From: an uncultured Thermanaerothrix sp.
GTDB lineage: Bacteria; Chloroflexota; Anaerolineae; Anaerolineales; Anaerolineaceae
DNA: 64,000 nt
Direction of reading: 5' to 3'
NCBI RefSeq assembly: GCF_938028735.1
Contig: NZ_CALIMF010000004.1
Span: 60,294 to 124,293 of the forward strand
The position numbers were made by a program, and so were the translations under genes. Position 1 is the stretch's first letter. Each line of letters opens with the position of its first letter. The notes under the pieces were generated by a model, which had not been told where the DNA came from, ran no database searches, and was given only the letters and a program-made list of their open reading frames with translations. This document shows, in pieces, positions 51,448 through 60,921 of this stretch.

Positions 51448-53904
51448 TCATCCGCCTGTGCGCAAGTCGGCGGCCGCAATTCGGGCCAGCGACGCTACAG
51501 TATCGCCCTTGTCCAACTCCATTAGACGCACCCCACGGGCAGCGCGTGTCATGCGGCGGATGTCCTTGACCTTGAGCCGCAACAGCACCCCTCCGGCTGA
51601 GATGAGCGTTACCTCATCCTCGTCCTGGACAACCCGTGCCGCCGCTACTGGGCCACTGGTCTTCATGGAAGCCGAGGGCAATGCCGCCACTCCCGACTTA
51701 GCCCGTGAGTGACGTGGAAAGTCTTTGAGCGCCGTGCGCTTCCCATAGCCCTTTTCAGTCACAATAAGCAGATCGGCATCCGGTCGTACCACGTCCATGG
51801 AAGCCACCCGATCACCCGGCTGCAACTTAATCGCAATTACTCCTGACGCCGGACGACCCATGGGGCGCACTTCTTCTTCTTTGAAGCGCAGAGCCTGACC
51901 CTGAGCCGTGAGAATGATCAACTCATCCTTTCCACTGGTCAGGTGCACCCACCCTAACTCGTCCCCCTCTTCCAGCGTGATTGCGATCAAGCCGGAGGTT
52001 CTCACATTAGCAAACTCTTCTAAAACTACGCGCTTGATCTTGCCACGTACCGTGGTCATCGTGCAGTACTGTGCGGCCGAGAAATCCGGCACGGCCACAG
52101 CGGCGGTGATGCGTTCGCCGCTCTCGAGTGAGAGCACGTTGGTAATCGGCAAGCCCCGGTCAGTACGCCCGGCATCCGGAATCTGATACACTTTTTCGGC
52201 ATACACCTTGCCCCGATCGGAGAAGAAAAGCACGGTGTGCAAGGTGCGCGCCGCCAAAAGCATCAGGGTTTCATCTTCTTCCTTTAGGGCCTGGCCAGTA
52301 ACACCACGCCCGCCCCGATTCTGGGTGCGGAAGGCCGAGGGGGATACGCGCTTGATGTAGTTCTTCTGCGTCAGGATGATCAACACCGGCTCATCCTGCA
52401 CCAGATCTTCCTCTTCAAAATCTTCCTTCTCGCCCACGACAATGCGCGTGCGGCGTTGGTCGCCGTACTTTTCTGTCAATTCCTGTAAATCGGCCTTGAT
52501 CGCTTTGAGTACCTTCTTGGGCGAAGCCAGCAAGTCTTCCAGAGCCGCAATCTGCTTGAGTAAGGCTTTATGCTCGTCCTCAATCTTTTTGCGTTCCAAG
52601 GCGGCCAGGCGACGCAAAGGCATTTCTAGGATGGCCTGCGCCTGAGCTTCGCTGAGTTTAAAACGCGCTATCAGGCGTTTGCGCGCCACCTCCGCATCCG
52701 AAGATTGGCGGATAAGTTGAATCACCTCATCGAGGTTGGCCAGCGCAATCAGCAAGCCTTCCAAGATATGCGCACGCTGACGTGCCTTCTCCAGTTCGAA
52801 ACGCGAACGGCGGACAATAACCTCACGTCGGTGCTCAATGTAGATCTGCAAAGCACGCTTTAGCGAGAGCACGCGCGGTTCATTCTCCACCAATGCCAGC
52901 AGATGCGCCCCAAAAGTGATCTGTAGGGGGGTGAATTTATATAACTGATTGAGCACCTTGCGCGGTTGCGCGCCGCGCTTCAGTTCGATCACTATACTCA
53001 TCCCACGCCGATCCGACTCATCTCGCAGATCCGCAATGGTGTCAATGCGCCCTTCACGTACCAGTTCGGCAATGCGCTCGATCAGACTCGCCTTATTGAC
53101 CTGGAAAGGAATCTCGGTAATGACGATGGCATAGCGCCCACCGCGAATCTCTTCGATGTGCGCTTGCCCGCGCACGGTTAGGCGCGCCCGTCCAGTTGAG
53201 TACATCTGGCGGATGGCTTCCTGCCCCACAATCACCCCGCCGGTGGGGAAATCCGGGCCAGGCAGGAATTTCATCAAATCGTCCACGGTGATTTCGTCAA
53301 TTTGATCGTAGTGATCGATGGTATAGGCGATTGCCGCGCTCAATTCATTCAGGTTATGCGGCGGTATATTGGTCGCCATGCCAACCGCAATTCCCGAAGC
53401 GCCATTGAGCAACAAATTGGGCAGGCGCGCCGGCAGAACCACCGGCTCTTTGAGTGAACCGTCAAAGTTATCGGTGAAATCCACCGTATCTTTATCAATG
53501 TCCGCCAACATCTCCTCGGCCAACGCATTGAGACGGGCTTCCGTGTAACGCATGGCGGCAGGTGCATCTCCATCCACCGAGCCAAAGTTGCCTTGTCCGT
53601 CCACCAGTGGGTAACGCATGGAAAAGTCTTGCGCCATGCGCGCCATAGCATCATAGACGGCCATATCGCCGTGAGGGTGATACTTCCCCAGCACTTCCCC
53701 CACAATACGCGCGGATTTCTTATAGGGGGCGTTCGAACGCAATCCCAATTCATGCATGGCATACAGAATGCGCCGGTGCACCGGTTTGAGGCCATCGCGC
53801 GCATCGGGCAATGCCCGCGCTACAATCACGCTCATGGCATAGTCAAGATAGGCTGAGCGCATTTGTTCATCGATATCTACCGGGAAGACCGTCCCTACTT
53901 CCAT
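51448..53904 (-). CDS. gyrA: DNA gyrase subunit A
   Basis: 818 residues. Catalytic Tyr120 in [12 protein letters not shown], which cuts DNA and forms the covalent link. The quinolone-region segment reads [17 protein letters not shown], so the position equal to E. coli Ser83 is Met81; the Asp87 equivalent (Asp85) is kept. The C-terminal half shows six beta-blade units and a GyrA-box-like QNRGGRG. Converges on the small membrane protein with no gap. A TATAAT (53961-53956 on minus) lies about 50 bp before the start. Confidence 0.97.
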   Translation of the reverse strand: MEVGTVFPVDIDEQMRSAYLDYAMSVIVARALPDARDGLKPVHRRILYAMHELGLRSNAPYKKSARIVGEVLGKYHPHGDMAVYDAMARMAQDFSMRYPLVDGQGNFGSVDGDAPAAMRYTEARLNALAEEMLADIDKDTVDFTDNFDGSLKEPVVLPARLPNLLLNGASGIAVGMATNIPPHNLNELSAAIAYTIDHYDQIDEITVDDLMKFLPGPDFPTGGVIVGQEAIRQMYSTGRARLTVRGQAHIEEIRGGRYAIVITEIPFQVNKASLIERIAELVREGRIDTIADLRDESDRRGMSIVIELKRGAQPRKVLNQLYKFTPLQITFGAHLLALVENEPRVLSLKRALQIYIEHRREVIVRRSRFELEKARQRAHILEGLLIALANLDEVIQLIRQSSDAEVARKRLIARFKLSEAQAQAILEMPLRRLAALERKKIEDEHKALLKQIAALEDLLASPKKVLKAIKADLQELTEKYGDQRRTRIVVGEKEDFEEEDLVQDEPVLIILTQKNYIKRVSPSAFRTQNRGGRGVTGQALKEEDETLMLLAARTLHTVLFFSDRGKVYAEKVYQIPDAGRTDRGLPITNVLSLESGERITAAVAVPDFSAAQYCTMTTVRGKIKRVVLEEFANVRTSGLIAITLEEGDELGWVHLTSGKDELIILTAQGQALRFKEEEVRPMGRPASGVIAIKLQPGDRVASMDVVRPDADLLIVTEKGYGKRTALKDFPRHSRAKSGVAALPSASMKTSGPVAAARVVQDEDEVTLISAGGVLLRLKVKDIRRMTRAARGVRLMELDKGDTVASLARIAAADLRTGG

Positions 53905-53982
53905 ACGTTTCTCTCATCCATCCTAAAAATAAACCTGAGATTGGGCAACATTAGGATTATACCGCACCCATTGTCCGGATAG

Positions 53983-54015
53983 AAAAATCTCTCGCAGGGG
54001 CCCCCTGCGAGAGAT
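53983..54015 (-). terminator. Terminator of the polyamine operon
   Basis: A 14-bp perfect stem (53987-54000 with 54002-54015) ending in TTTTT on the minus strand, 43 bp after speE. Confidence 0.9.
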
Positions 54016-54058
54016 ACGTTCCTCATCACCTAAAGAATTACCCCTCAGAGCACCCCGC

Positions 54059-54889
54059 CTAACTCTCCAGAACCCGTCGGAAAAACTCGGGTAATGCAAA
54101 GGCAGCGCGATGCACCTCCGGATTAAGGTAATTCATCTGACCAGGTGGGTAGGGTTTGTTCAACCCATTTGTCCAGGGCACATCTGACATATACATAAAC
54201 CCAATCCCCCCGCCGGGATAGGTGGGCACCAGAGTGTAGTAATAAGCGGGAGAGCGGAACAACGTTTTGGCAAAACGGTAAATATCGCGAATCAGTGCCT
54301 GATCAAAGAACATCTGCTCGCTTTGGATGGCAATAGCCCCACCTGGGTTAAGCGCTGCCGCCAACCTACGGAAGAAATCCGGGCTAAAGAGTTTCTCCGC
54401 CGGTCCAATCGGATCAGTGGTATCTGAGACGATGACATCAAAGGTGTAAGGGGGACGCTCAAGGTAGGTGAAGGCATCCTGAAAGACCACCTCAGCCCGC
54501 GGATCACTGAAGGGATCGCCAAAGGCGGGGAAGTGCTCACGCGAGACCTCTACCACCCGCCGATCTAGTTCACATACGACCGCGCGCTCCACCGAGGGGT
54601 AACGCAAAACCTGTTGCAGGCTACCACCATCTCCTCCGCCAACGATTAGCACCGTGCGCGGATTCTCAACTGCCAGCATGGGCACGTGGGTGATCATCTC
54701 GTGATAGCCAGCGTTATCATACTCAGTGAGCTGAATGATCCCATCCAGGATCAGCACCTTGCCGAAAAATTCGGCTTCCACCAGTTGAAGGTGCTGGTAG
54801 GGCGTTTGTTCGTCCACCAGCACCTTCCTGACACGCAATGACTGGCGGTAAAACGAATGGAGTTGCTCGGTAATCCAGGTTTCAGCCAC
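54059..54889 (-). CDS. speE: Spermidine synthase (aminopropyltransferase)
   Basis: 276 residues from the GTG at 54889, which overlaps the upstream gene by 8 bp; the open frame to 55042 is non-family sequence read through that gene. Motifs: TEYDNAGYHEMITHVP, VGGGDGGSLQQVLRY (dcAdoMet binding), DTTDPIGPAE and YTLVPTYPGGGIGFMY. It transfers an aminopropyl group from decarboxylated AdoMet to putrescine or a related amine. Confidence 0.93.
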   Translation of the reverse strand: MAETWITEQLHSFYRQSLRVRKVLVDEQTPYQHLQLVEAEFFGKVLILDGIIQLTEYDNAGYHEMITHVPMLAVENPRTVLIVGGGDGGSLQQVLRYPSVERAVVCELDRRVVEVSREHFPAFGDPFSDPRAEVVFQDAFTYLERPPYTFDVIVSDTTDPIGPAEKLFSPDFFRRLAAALNPGGAIAIQSEQMFFDQALIRDIYRFAKTLFRSPAYYYTLVPTYPGGGIGFMYMSDVPWTNGLNKPYPPGQMNYLNPEVHRAAFALPEFFRRVLES

Positions 54890-55307
54890 GGTTGATGAAC
54901 ACTCCACTGAATTTCTTGGCCCGGAAGGTCTCCACGCAGAAGCGTGTGGCCACCTCGGGATCGAACTCTTTGCACGAGAAGATGTCCAAGTAGGCCGCAT
55001 TGGACTGATTGGCGAAGTGCCCGGTAATGTTGCTGGTTTCAATGAGTTGCACCAGGGAGTACCCGGTCACACGCGGGTCTTCACCAAAGTTGACAATCAA
55101 CGGCTCGCCAAAACGGCGCATGTGAATCAAGTCGCAAAGGTCAATGACGAACTGACGGATGACCTCCGCTGAGGTGATGCGCTCTGAATCGCAGTCATAG
55201 AGGTTAAGTACCAGGTGCCATCCCCACGGCTTCTCACCCGTGGCCGGCACCCCCGGCTCTTCCATAACGTAACGGACCAGGGTCGGGGATTCCAACGAGG
55301 CATTCAT
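54882..55307 (-). CDS. Divergent SpeD-family pyruvoyl enzyme, possibly an amino-acid decarboxylase
   Basis: 141 residues from the ATG at 55307, which overlaps the speD stop as ATGA and follows a GAGGAG. The core is SpeD-like but differs: the processing region reads LIETSNITGHFANQSNAAYLDIFSC broken as IETSNITGH and YLDIFSC. With Ser92 aligned to the pyruvoyl Ser of SpeD, His97 and Cys112 fall at the same spacing (+5, +20), but the residue before the Ser is Thr, not Glu. Such paralogues can be neofunctionalised arginine or ornithine decarboxylases, or partners of SpeD. Confidence 0.8.
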   Translation of the reverse strand: MNASLESPTLVRYVMEEPGVPATGEKPWGWHLVLNLYDCDSERITSAEVIRQFVIDLCDLIHMRRFGEPLIVNFGEDPRVTGYSLVQLIETSNITGHFANQSNAAYLDIFSCKEFDPEVATRFCVETFRAKKFSGVFINRG

Positions 55308-55723
55308 GCTGGGCACTCCTCTCGGCAGACCGCATTGCGGCTGACCACTTTGATCTGAGCGTCTTGAGCACCGAACAGGCTAATCAGTTTGTCCACCAAG
55401 GGCTTGATATCAAGGTCCAGGTCACAGGTGAACAGGTCGATAGCGCAGTAACCATATTCCGGCCACGCATGCAAACTCGCATGGGACTCGGCCAACAAGA
55501 GAAAACATGTAAAACCATGCGGGCTGAAAGGATAGTAGCCCTCGCTGACAATGGTTAACCCACTATCTCTCACTGCCTGGAAGAACAAATCGCGGGAACG
55601 CTCGCTATCGTAGAGCAGTTCTCGGTTGCAGTTTGAGAGATCACAAATATAGTGTTCCCCCAAGCGCAGCTGCCCGTCCAACTGTCCATAAACCTCCTTC
55701 TTTTTGGGATAGATTGGCTGCAT
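55304..55723 (-). CDS. speD: S-adenosylmethionine decarboxylase proenzyme (class 1B)
   Basis: 139 residues. It cleaves itself at Glu79-Ser80 (AESHASLHAWPEYGY) to form a pyruvoyl cofactor and decarboxylates AdoMet. The catalytic His85 and Cys100 (DLFTC) are present. First of three overlapping genes. The ATG at 55723 lacks a good ribosome binding site, and a leader of about 175 nt precedes it. Confidence 0.95.
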   Translation of the reverse strand: MQPIYPKKKEVYGQLDGQLRLGEHYICDLSNCNRELLYDSERSRDLFFQAVRDSGLTIVSEGYYPFSPHGFTCFLLLAESHASLHAWPEYGYCAIDLFTCDLDLDIKPLVDKLISLFGAQDAQIKVVSRNAVCREECPA

Positions 55724-55934
55724 CGTTCGGGGTGGTCAGCCAGCAGGCTTCCTCCCGCTCGTTCAGAAGGGCGGATAAAAGATAGAGGGGGCCTCAGCAG
55801 GTAGGAAACCCACCAAAACCCCTTCCCCTTGCCCCGCCGCTGCCCGAGCGGGGAGTGGGCAGCAGTGAGGTGAAATCACCCCTTATCGTCTGCAGTCAGA
55901 GGTTTATTTTCAACGATATTGCCCAAAATGTCAA
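55724..55934 (-). promoter_or_regulatory. speD promoter and structured leader; gene-free interval
   Basis: Promoter TTGACA (55934-55929), 17-bp spacer, GAAAAT (55911-55906). The predicted leader of about 175 nt holds several hairpins, including TCTG-N4-CAGA, GGTGA-N2-TCACC and GCTGCCC-N11-GGGCAGC, in G/C-rich RNA. This suggests a riboswitch or translational control, but I cannot assign a class. Between 55935 and 56044 is the promoter region for the plus-strand gene; an 8-bp hairpin (55922-55929 with 55936-55943) followed by T6 lies there. Confidence 0.5.
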
Positions 55935-56044
55935 TATTTTGGGGCCATTTTTTCACGGATTTAACCTTGCCCTAACCCGTTATTTGATTTTTCTTAATCA
56001 AAAGTGGGTAAAATCAAAAAATGCATAAGAGGAGATAGGCCCCC

Positions 56045-56488
56045 ATGACTCGGAAACGCGTTTTATTCTTGTGCACCGGAAATTCGGCTCGCAGTCAGAT
56101 GGCCGAAGCACTTTTACGCCATTATGCCGGAGACTGGTTCGAGGTTTACAGTGCCGGGACTGAGCCCAAAGGCGTTCATCCCTTAACCTTGAGGGTACTG
56201 AGCGAAATCGGCATTGATGCAAGTCAACAGACCTCAAAGTCCCTTCAGGTATATCAGGGAAAAATGAATTTTGACTATCTGATCACAGTCTGTGCGGATG
56301 CCGAAAGAAACTGCCCCTATTTCCCCGGCCAGGGAATGCGCCTGCATTGGCCATTTGAGGATCCAGCAGCAGGCGAGGAGACCGAAGACGCCAAGTTACA
56401 AAAATTTCGCCGCGTTCGTGACCAAATTGCGGCTCGCATTCGCGCCTGGCTGGACGAATTGGGTCTGCCTACCAATCCCTCCGAATGA
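56045..56488 (+). CDS. arsC: Arsenate reductase-like low-molecular-weight phosphatase
   Basis: 147 residues. LMW-phosphatase fold with P-loop CTGNSARSQMAEALL. Cys10, Cys83 and Cys90 (VCADAERNCP) match the three Cys relay of thioredoxin-coupled ArsC, and HWPFEDPA is typical of the family. It reduces arsenate to arsenite. No ars regulator or efflux gene is adjacent. Confidence 0.88.
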   Translation: MTRKRVLFLCTGNSARSQMAEALLRHYAGDWFEVYSAGTEPKGVHPLTLRVLSEIGIDASQQTSKSLQVYQGKMNFDYLITVCADAERNCPYFPGQGMRLHWPFEDPAAGEETEDAKLQKFRRVRDQIAARIRAWLDELGLPTNPSE

Positions 56489-56616
56489 GATAGACTTTTT
56501 GGGGCTTTGATCAACCTGGTCATGTCCAGGAAGCATGGACAGGCGCACCTCAGGCTGCCAAAACGTGGTAAACTTAGTATGCTGAAGTCTACCGGTAGCA
56601 AGAGAGATAATCAATT

Positions 56617-57717
56617 ATGCCTGTAATTTATCCATTTACTGCCATTGTGGGTCAGGAGCAAATGAAACGTGCCCTGATCCTAAACGCCATTGACCCGCGC
56701 ATTGGTGGCGTACTGATTCGCGGCGAGCGCGGCACGGCAAAATCCACTGCTGCACGAGCGTTAGCAGCGCTACTTCCTCATATCAAAGTGATTGCAGACT
56801 GCCGATTTGGTTGCGATCCAGACACCCCGGCCACTTGGTGCACCGAATGCCGCGAGCGCGCTGCCCGAGGTGAGGAGCTCCCAGTAACCACGCGCCCCAT
56901 CCCTTTTGTCAACCTGCCCATCTCGGCAACTGAGGATCGCGTGGTAGGAACGCTCGATATTGAAAAGGCAATCCAAAAGGGGGAACGCCATTTCGAGCCG
57001 GGGGTGCTGGCCGCCGCCAACCGTGGCTTGCTCTACATTGACGAAGTCAACCTGCTTGATGACCACGTGGTAGACATCCTGCTCGATTCGGCGGCCATGG
57101 GGGTTAACATTATTGAGCGGGAAGGCATCTCCTTTAGTCATCCTGCACGCTTCATCCTGGTGGGTACAATGAATCCGGAAGAGGGGGAACTACGCCCACA
57201 GTTACTAGATCGCTTTGCCCTTTCAGTTGAAATCCGCGGCATCCGCGATCCACGCGAGCGTGTGCTGATCATCGAACGCAACCTAGCCTTTGAAGCCAAC
57301 CCAGAGGGCTTCCGTCAGGAATGGCTACCCAAAGAACAGGAACTCTCACGCCAAATTGAGCAAGCCCGGCAGTTACTCAATCGGGTCACTTACACATCAC
57401 GCGACCTGCTGGCGATCGCCTCTCTCACCGCCTCTCTTAACGTGGACGGTCATCGCGCCGACATGGTCATTCTCAAAGCTGCGCGGGCGCATGCCGCCTT
57501 TGAGGGTCGCACCAGTGTGAGCGGTCGCGATATTGCATTGGCCGCCGAACTGGCCCTGCCGCATCGCCTCAAGCGCGCGCCCTTCCAGCAAACCGAAATC
57601 ACCATGGAAGAACTGCAAGATCGTATTGAGCAACTGCAGGGCGCCAGTAGCACCGGCAAGCACACTGAACCAGTGCCTACACGCGAAGAAGAGGCTACCC
57701 GGCAAAAAAAAATTTAA
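56617..57717 (+). CDS. chlI: Magnesium/cobalt chelatase ATPase subunit (ChlI/BchI-like), zero-frame product
   Basis: 366 residues. AAA+ ATPase: Walker A RGERGTAKST, Walker B LYIDEVNLLDDH, arginine-finger region and sensor parts typical of BchI/ChlI. Powers metal insertion into a tetrapyrrole with ChlD and ChlH (or CobS/T/N). It ends at a TAA three bases after an A9 run at 57704-57712. A -1 slip there would fuse it to the VWA frame downstream. Confidence 0.93.
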   Translation: MPVIYPFTAIVGQEQMKRALILNAIDPRIGGVLIRGERGTAKSTAARALAALLPHIKVIADCRFGCDPDTPATWCTECRERAARGEELPVTTRPIPFVNLPISATEDRVVGTLDIEKAIQKGERHFEPGVLAAANRGLLYIDEVNLLDDHVVDILLDSAAMGVNIIEREGISFSHPARFILVGTMNPEEGELRPQLLDRFALSVEIRGIRDPRERVLIIERNLAFEANPEGFRQEWLPKEQELSRQIEQARQLLNRVTYTSRDLLAIASLTASLNVDGHRADMVILKAARAHAAFEGRTSVSGRDIALAAELALPHRLKRAPFQQTEITMEELQDRIEQLQGASSTGKHTEPVPTREEEATRQKKI

Positions 57718-57747
57718 CTGACCAGACCCTGGGGCAGGAAACCCAGG
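57686..57747 (+). promoter_or_regulatory. Likely -1 programmed frameshift signal joining chlI and chlD
   Basis: Parts in order: an SD-like AAGAAGAGG (57686-57694), then A9 (57704-57712) offering A-AAA-AAA in the zero frame, the zero-frame TAA at 57715-57717, and a hairpin CCTGGG-N8-CCCAGG (57728-57733 with 57742-57747). The layout is like that of dnaX. Confidence 0.75.
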
Positions 57748-58700
57748 AGCAGGCCCCACCCCAGCCTACACAACGGGAGGATATCTTCCGTCAAGACAGC
57801 GCCACCTGGTGGGATGGCGGTCAGATCATCCAGGCCAGCCAACCCTTTGAACCGCGGCGCCTAGACACCCCGCTGGATAAGATGATGCGCCGCTTCGCCG
57901 GGCGTCGTTCGCGCACGCGCACCGAACGCAAACGTGGGCGGTACATCCAGGCTCGCCCCGCCAATGGCTCTACCGACGACCTGGCTTTTGATGCCACGCT
58001 TCGCGCGGCTGCGCCTTTTCAGAAAGAACGTAGCGAGGAACGCAAGCGAACGGCCTTCTCAATTCACCGCAGCGATCTGATGCGCAAGGTCCGCGTGCGC
58101 CGGGCTGCCAACTTGATCCTTTTTGTGGTGGATGCCTCGTGGTCCATGGCAGTAGCTGAGCGCATGCAAGCCACTAAAGGCGCGATCCTTTCCCTGCTCA
58201 ATGACGCCTATCAGCGACGCGACCGTGTGGGCCTGATCGTCTTTCAGAAGGACCGCGCGACACTGGTTCTACCCCCCACCAACTCCGTGACACTGGCGCA
58301 AAGCGCACTGGCCGATATTCCGGTGGGAGGGAAAACCCCGCTCGCTGCGGGGCTGAAATTAGCGCTGGAAGTGCTCCAGCGCGAACGATTGCGGCACCCT
58401 GACGTGATGCCCCTTTTGATTGTCCTGACCGATGGCGCAGGTAACGTTTCCATGAGCCATCTCCCTCCCCTCGAAGAGGCCTATTTGTATGCAGATGAAA
58501 TCGCTCGAGAAGGCGTGCACAGCATTGTGATCAACATGGAACACCTGGCCTTCGACCAAGGCCTGGCCCAAGCCCTGGCCGACCATCTCAGAGCTCCTTG
58601 CTACACCGCGGGCGAGATTCGCGCCGAGAACCTCTATTACACCGTACGCCAGGAACTGAACACGCGCACCCCTCCTGCCACGTTGGAAGACCGGCGCTAG
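57711..58700 (+). CDS. chlD: VWA-domain chelatase part (ChlD-like), read after a -1 shift
   Basis: This frame is open from the slip site (57711) and continues for 329 residues. The first 60 form an acidic/Pro-rich linker and a conserved-looking RRLDTPLDK region, then the VWA domain (LFVVDASWSMAVAER MIDAS DxSxS motif, GGKTPLAAGL, LIVLTDGAGN). The first ATG (57882, 272 residues) would cut away the conserved linker and has only a weak ribosome site, so translation from chlI by frameshift is more likely. The fused product would be about 694 residues. Confidence 0.85.
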   Translation, partial: NLTDQTLGQETQEQAPPQPTQREDIFRQDSATWWDGGQIIQASQPFEPRRLDTPLDKMMRRFAGRRSRTRTERKRGRYIQARPANGSTDDLAFDATLRAAAPFQKERSEERKRTAFSIHRSDLMRKVRVRRAANLILFVVDASWSMAVAERMQATKGAILSLLNDAYQRRDRVGLIVFQKDRATLVLPPTNSVTLAQSALADIPVGGKTPLAAGLKLALEVLQRERLRHPDVMPLLIVLTDGAGNVSMSHLPPLEEAYLYADEIAREGVHSIVINMEHLAFDQGLAQALADHLRAPCYTAGEIRAENLYYTVRQELNTRTPPATLEDRR

Positions 58701-58770
58701 CAAGACTCTCTTCCGCCTCCCAAATTCCCAACTGCGCCCGTAGCGGAACATTCGGGGTAGAATTGGAGGT

Positions 58771-59958
58771 ATGAAGACCTTTTCTTCTCTTCGCGTTCCC
58801 ATGTCCTCACCTGACTTGAGCGACCTGGAACGACAGGCCGTCATGCAGGTACTGCACACCCCTAACCTGAGCATGGGGGAACAAATCGAAGCCTTTGAAG
58901 CCGCCTTCCGCCATTACCTCGGTGCTAAACATGCCATTGGGGTCAATTCTGGCACTGCCGCCCTTCACCTATGCGTCCTGGCAGCCAGCATCACCTCCGG
59001 CGATTGGGTGCTGACCACCCCTTTCTCGTTTGTGGCCTCCACAAACGTCGTTCTCTACGCCAACGCCATCCCCGTTTTTGTGGATGTGGAACCCCGCACT
59101 GGCAATATGGATCTCGCGCAGGCCGCCCAAGCAGTCCGAGATCTTGCCGAAGGGGGGGCCGCAGCGCGGCGCTGGTTGCCCCGCCGAGGGTTGGGACGAC
59201 GTAAAGGGCAATTGAAAGCCATTTTAGCAATTGATGTATTTGGACAGCCCGCCGATTGGGATGCTTTGCGCACCTTGGCAGCTCCTCTGGGGCTGAAACT
59301 AATCGAAGACTCCTGCGAAGCCCTGGGGGCCGAGTACAAGGGACGTAAAGCCGGGCTACTGGGTGACTACGGCACGTTTGGCTTCTATCCCAATAAGCAG
59401 ATTACCACCGGTGAAGGTGGGATGATTGTGACCAATGATGATGAAGGGGCATCGCTAATGCGTGCATTGCGCAACCAGGGACGCGCCCCTGGCGATACTT
59501 GGCTACAACACACTTACCTAGGATACAACTACCGCCTGGATGAACTTAGCGCCGCCCTAGGGGTGGCTCAAATGCAACGCTTGGAGCAACTCCTCCGCAG
59601 GCGCGAACAGGTGGCAGCTTGGTACAACCAGCGTCTGCGGGACCTCCCTGGCGTTGAGATCCCTTACATTGCTCCCGAGACCACCCGCATGTCCTGGTTT
59701 GTTTATGTGATCCGCCTGGCACCCGGCATTGACCGCGCTGGGGTAGCTGCCCGCCTGGCCGAACGAGGTGTGCCTGTACGACCCTATTTCCTGCCCATTC
59801 ACCTGCAACCTTACATGCGGGCACGCTTTGGTTACCGGCCAGGGGATTTTCCAGTGACCGAAGATTTGGGCGAACGCGGCCTAGCGTTGCCTTTCTCCGG
59901 CATTATGTCCGAGGAACAGGTGGATCACGTGTGTCGTGCTTTAAGGCAAGTCTTATAA
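58771..59958 (+). CDS. DegT/DnrJ/EryC1/StrS family aminotransferase
   Basis: 395 residues. PLP-dependent sugar aminotransferase family: GVNSGTAALHL, and Lys in FYPNKQITTGEGGMI as PLP anchor, GYNYRLDELSAALG. Family members make amino sugars for polysaccharides. A 20-odd-residue Arg/Gly-rich insert (WLPRRGLGRRKG) lies before the AILAIDVFGQP strand. GGAGGT ribosome binding site. Confidence 0.93.
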   Translation: MKTFSSLRVPMSSPDLSDLERQAVMQVLHTPNLSMGEQIEAFEAAFRHYLGAKHAIGVNSGTAALHLCVLAASITSGDWVLTTPFSFVASTNVVLYANAIPVFVDVEPRTGNMDLAQAAQAVRDLAEGGAAARRWLPRRGLGRRKGQLKAILAIDVFGQPADWDALRTLAAPLGLKLIEDSCEALGAEYKGRKAGLLGDYGTFGFYPNKQITTGEGGMIVTNDDEGASLMRALRNQGRAPGDTWLQHTYLGYNYRLDELSAALGVAQMQRLEQLLRRREQVAAWYNQRLRDLPGVEIPYIAPETTRMSWFVYVIRLAPGIDRAGVAARLAERGVPVRPYFLPIHLQPYMRARFGYRPGDFPVTEDLGERGLALPFSGIMSEEQVDHVCRALRQVL

Positions 59959-59963
59959 CCGCC

Positions 59964-60875
59964 ATGAACGGAAGTGACCTCTGGATCTTTCATCCTCCGC
60001 GCCAGCGTGGTACTTGGATCCATGGCCTGTTATGGTTGATCAGCCTCGTGCTTGGAGGCTGGGCCCTCAGCCAGTGGGCCGAACAGCGCCCTGGCTTGCC
60101 CTGGCTGGTGTGGTTGATTCTGGCCGTGATGGGAGGTCTAGGAATCCTGTGGTTCGGTTACCGCCTGGTGGCGCTCTGGCGAGCCACCTACCAGATCGAA
60201 CGCGACGGTCTGCGCCTGCGATGGGGCCTGCGCATCGAACATCTGCCCCTTGCAGAGGTGGAGTGGATCCGTCCTGGTGGCGAACTGGGCTTTGCTCTGC
60301 CTCTACCCGCCTTTGCCTGGCCTGGCGCCATCCTCGGCAGCCGCAATGTGCCCGAACTAGGGGAGGTAGAATTTATGGCCTCTGAGACAGATGCCCTGTT
60401 ACTCATCGCAACCCCCCAGCGCGTGCTGGCCATTTCACCCGCCGACCCGCGCGCTTTTATGCGTGCCTTCCGTCAGGCGCTGGAAATGGGCAGTCTCAGC
60501 CCTATAACTCCTTATTCTGCTCGGCCGGCAGCCTTCCTCAGTCATCTGTGGCAAGATATGCGCGCGCGTCTGCTAATAGCCACGGGATCTTTTCTCCTCA
60601 TGGGGTTGCTCAGCCTGGTCAGCCTGCTGGCGGCCTCCTACCCCACCATTACCCTCGGATACACCCCTCAAGGCCAACCCCTACCTCCAGTACCCTCCCA
60701 GCGCCTGATGCTGCTCCCCATCCTGGGCACTTTCACCTATGGGAGTGGCTTTGCACTGGGACTTTATTTCTATCGCCAGGAGGAGGGACAGGCTAAGGCT
60801 TACCTGCTATGGGGAGGTGGCATCGTGACGCTGATCCTACTGCTGATAGCCTGCCTCCTGGCCGGTAGGTCATAG
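59964..60875 (+). CDS. Membrane protein with a PH-like domain
   Basis: 303 residues. Two N-terminal membrane helices (about 17-36 and 43-68), a PH-like beta region (YQIERDGLRLRWGLRIEHLPLAEVEWIRP, about 74-170), and two or three C-terminal helices. Resembles bacterial bPH-type membrane proteins. Function unknown. ATG 59964 follows the aminotransferase stop by 5 bp. Confidence 0.7.
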   Translation: MNGSDLWIFHPPRQRGTWIHGLLWLISLVLGGWALSQWAEQRPGLPWLVWLILAVMGGLGILWFGYRLVALWRATYQIERDGLRLRWGLRIEHLPLAEVEWIRPGGELGFALPLPAFAWPGAILGSRNVPELGEVEFMASETDALLLIATPQRVLAISPADPRAFMRAFRQALEMGSLSPITPYSARPAAFLSHLWQDMRARLLIATGSFLLMGLLSLVSLLAASYPTITLGYTPQGQPLPPVPSQRLMLLPILGTFTYGSGFALGLYFYRQEEGQAKAYLLWGGGIVTLILLLIACLLAGRS

Positions 60876-60921
60876 AATCTCATTTTGCATTCCTAACTGT
60901 GATTTTCACAAGAGTTCAAAC

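Noticed and set aside
54890..55042. Longer start for speE at 55042
   Set aside because: The extra 51 residues are Pro/Ser/Arg-rich and come from reading through the speD-like gene in another frame.
57882..58700. Independent ATG start for chlD at 57882
   Set aside because: It removes a conserved linker that is open back to the A9 run, and the ribosome site is weak; frameshift entry is more likely, although internal start cannot be excluded.
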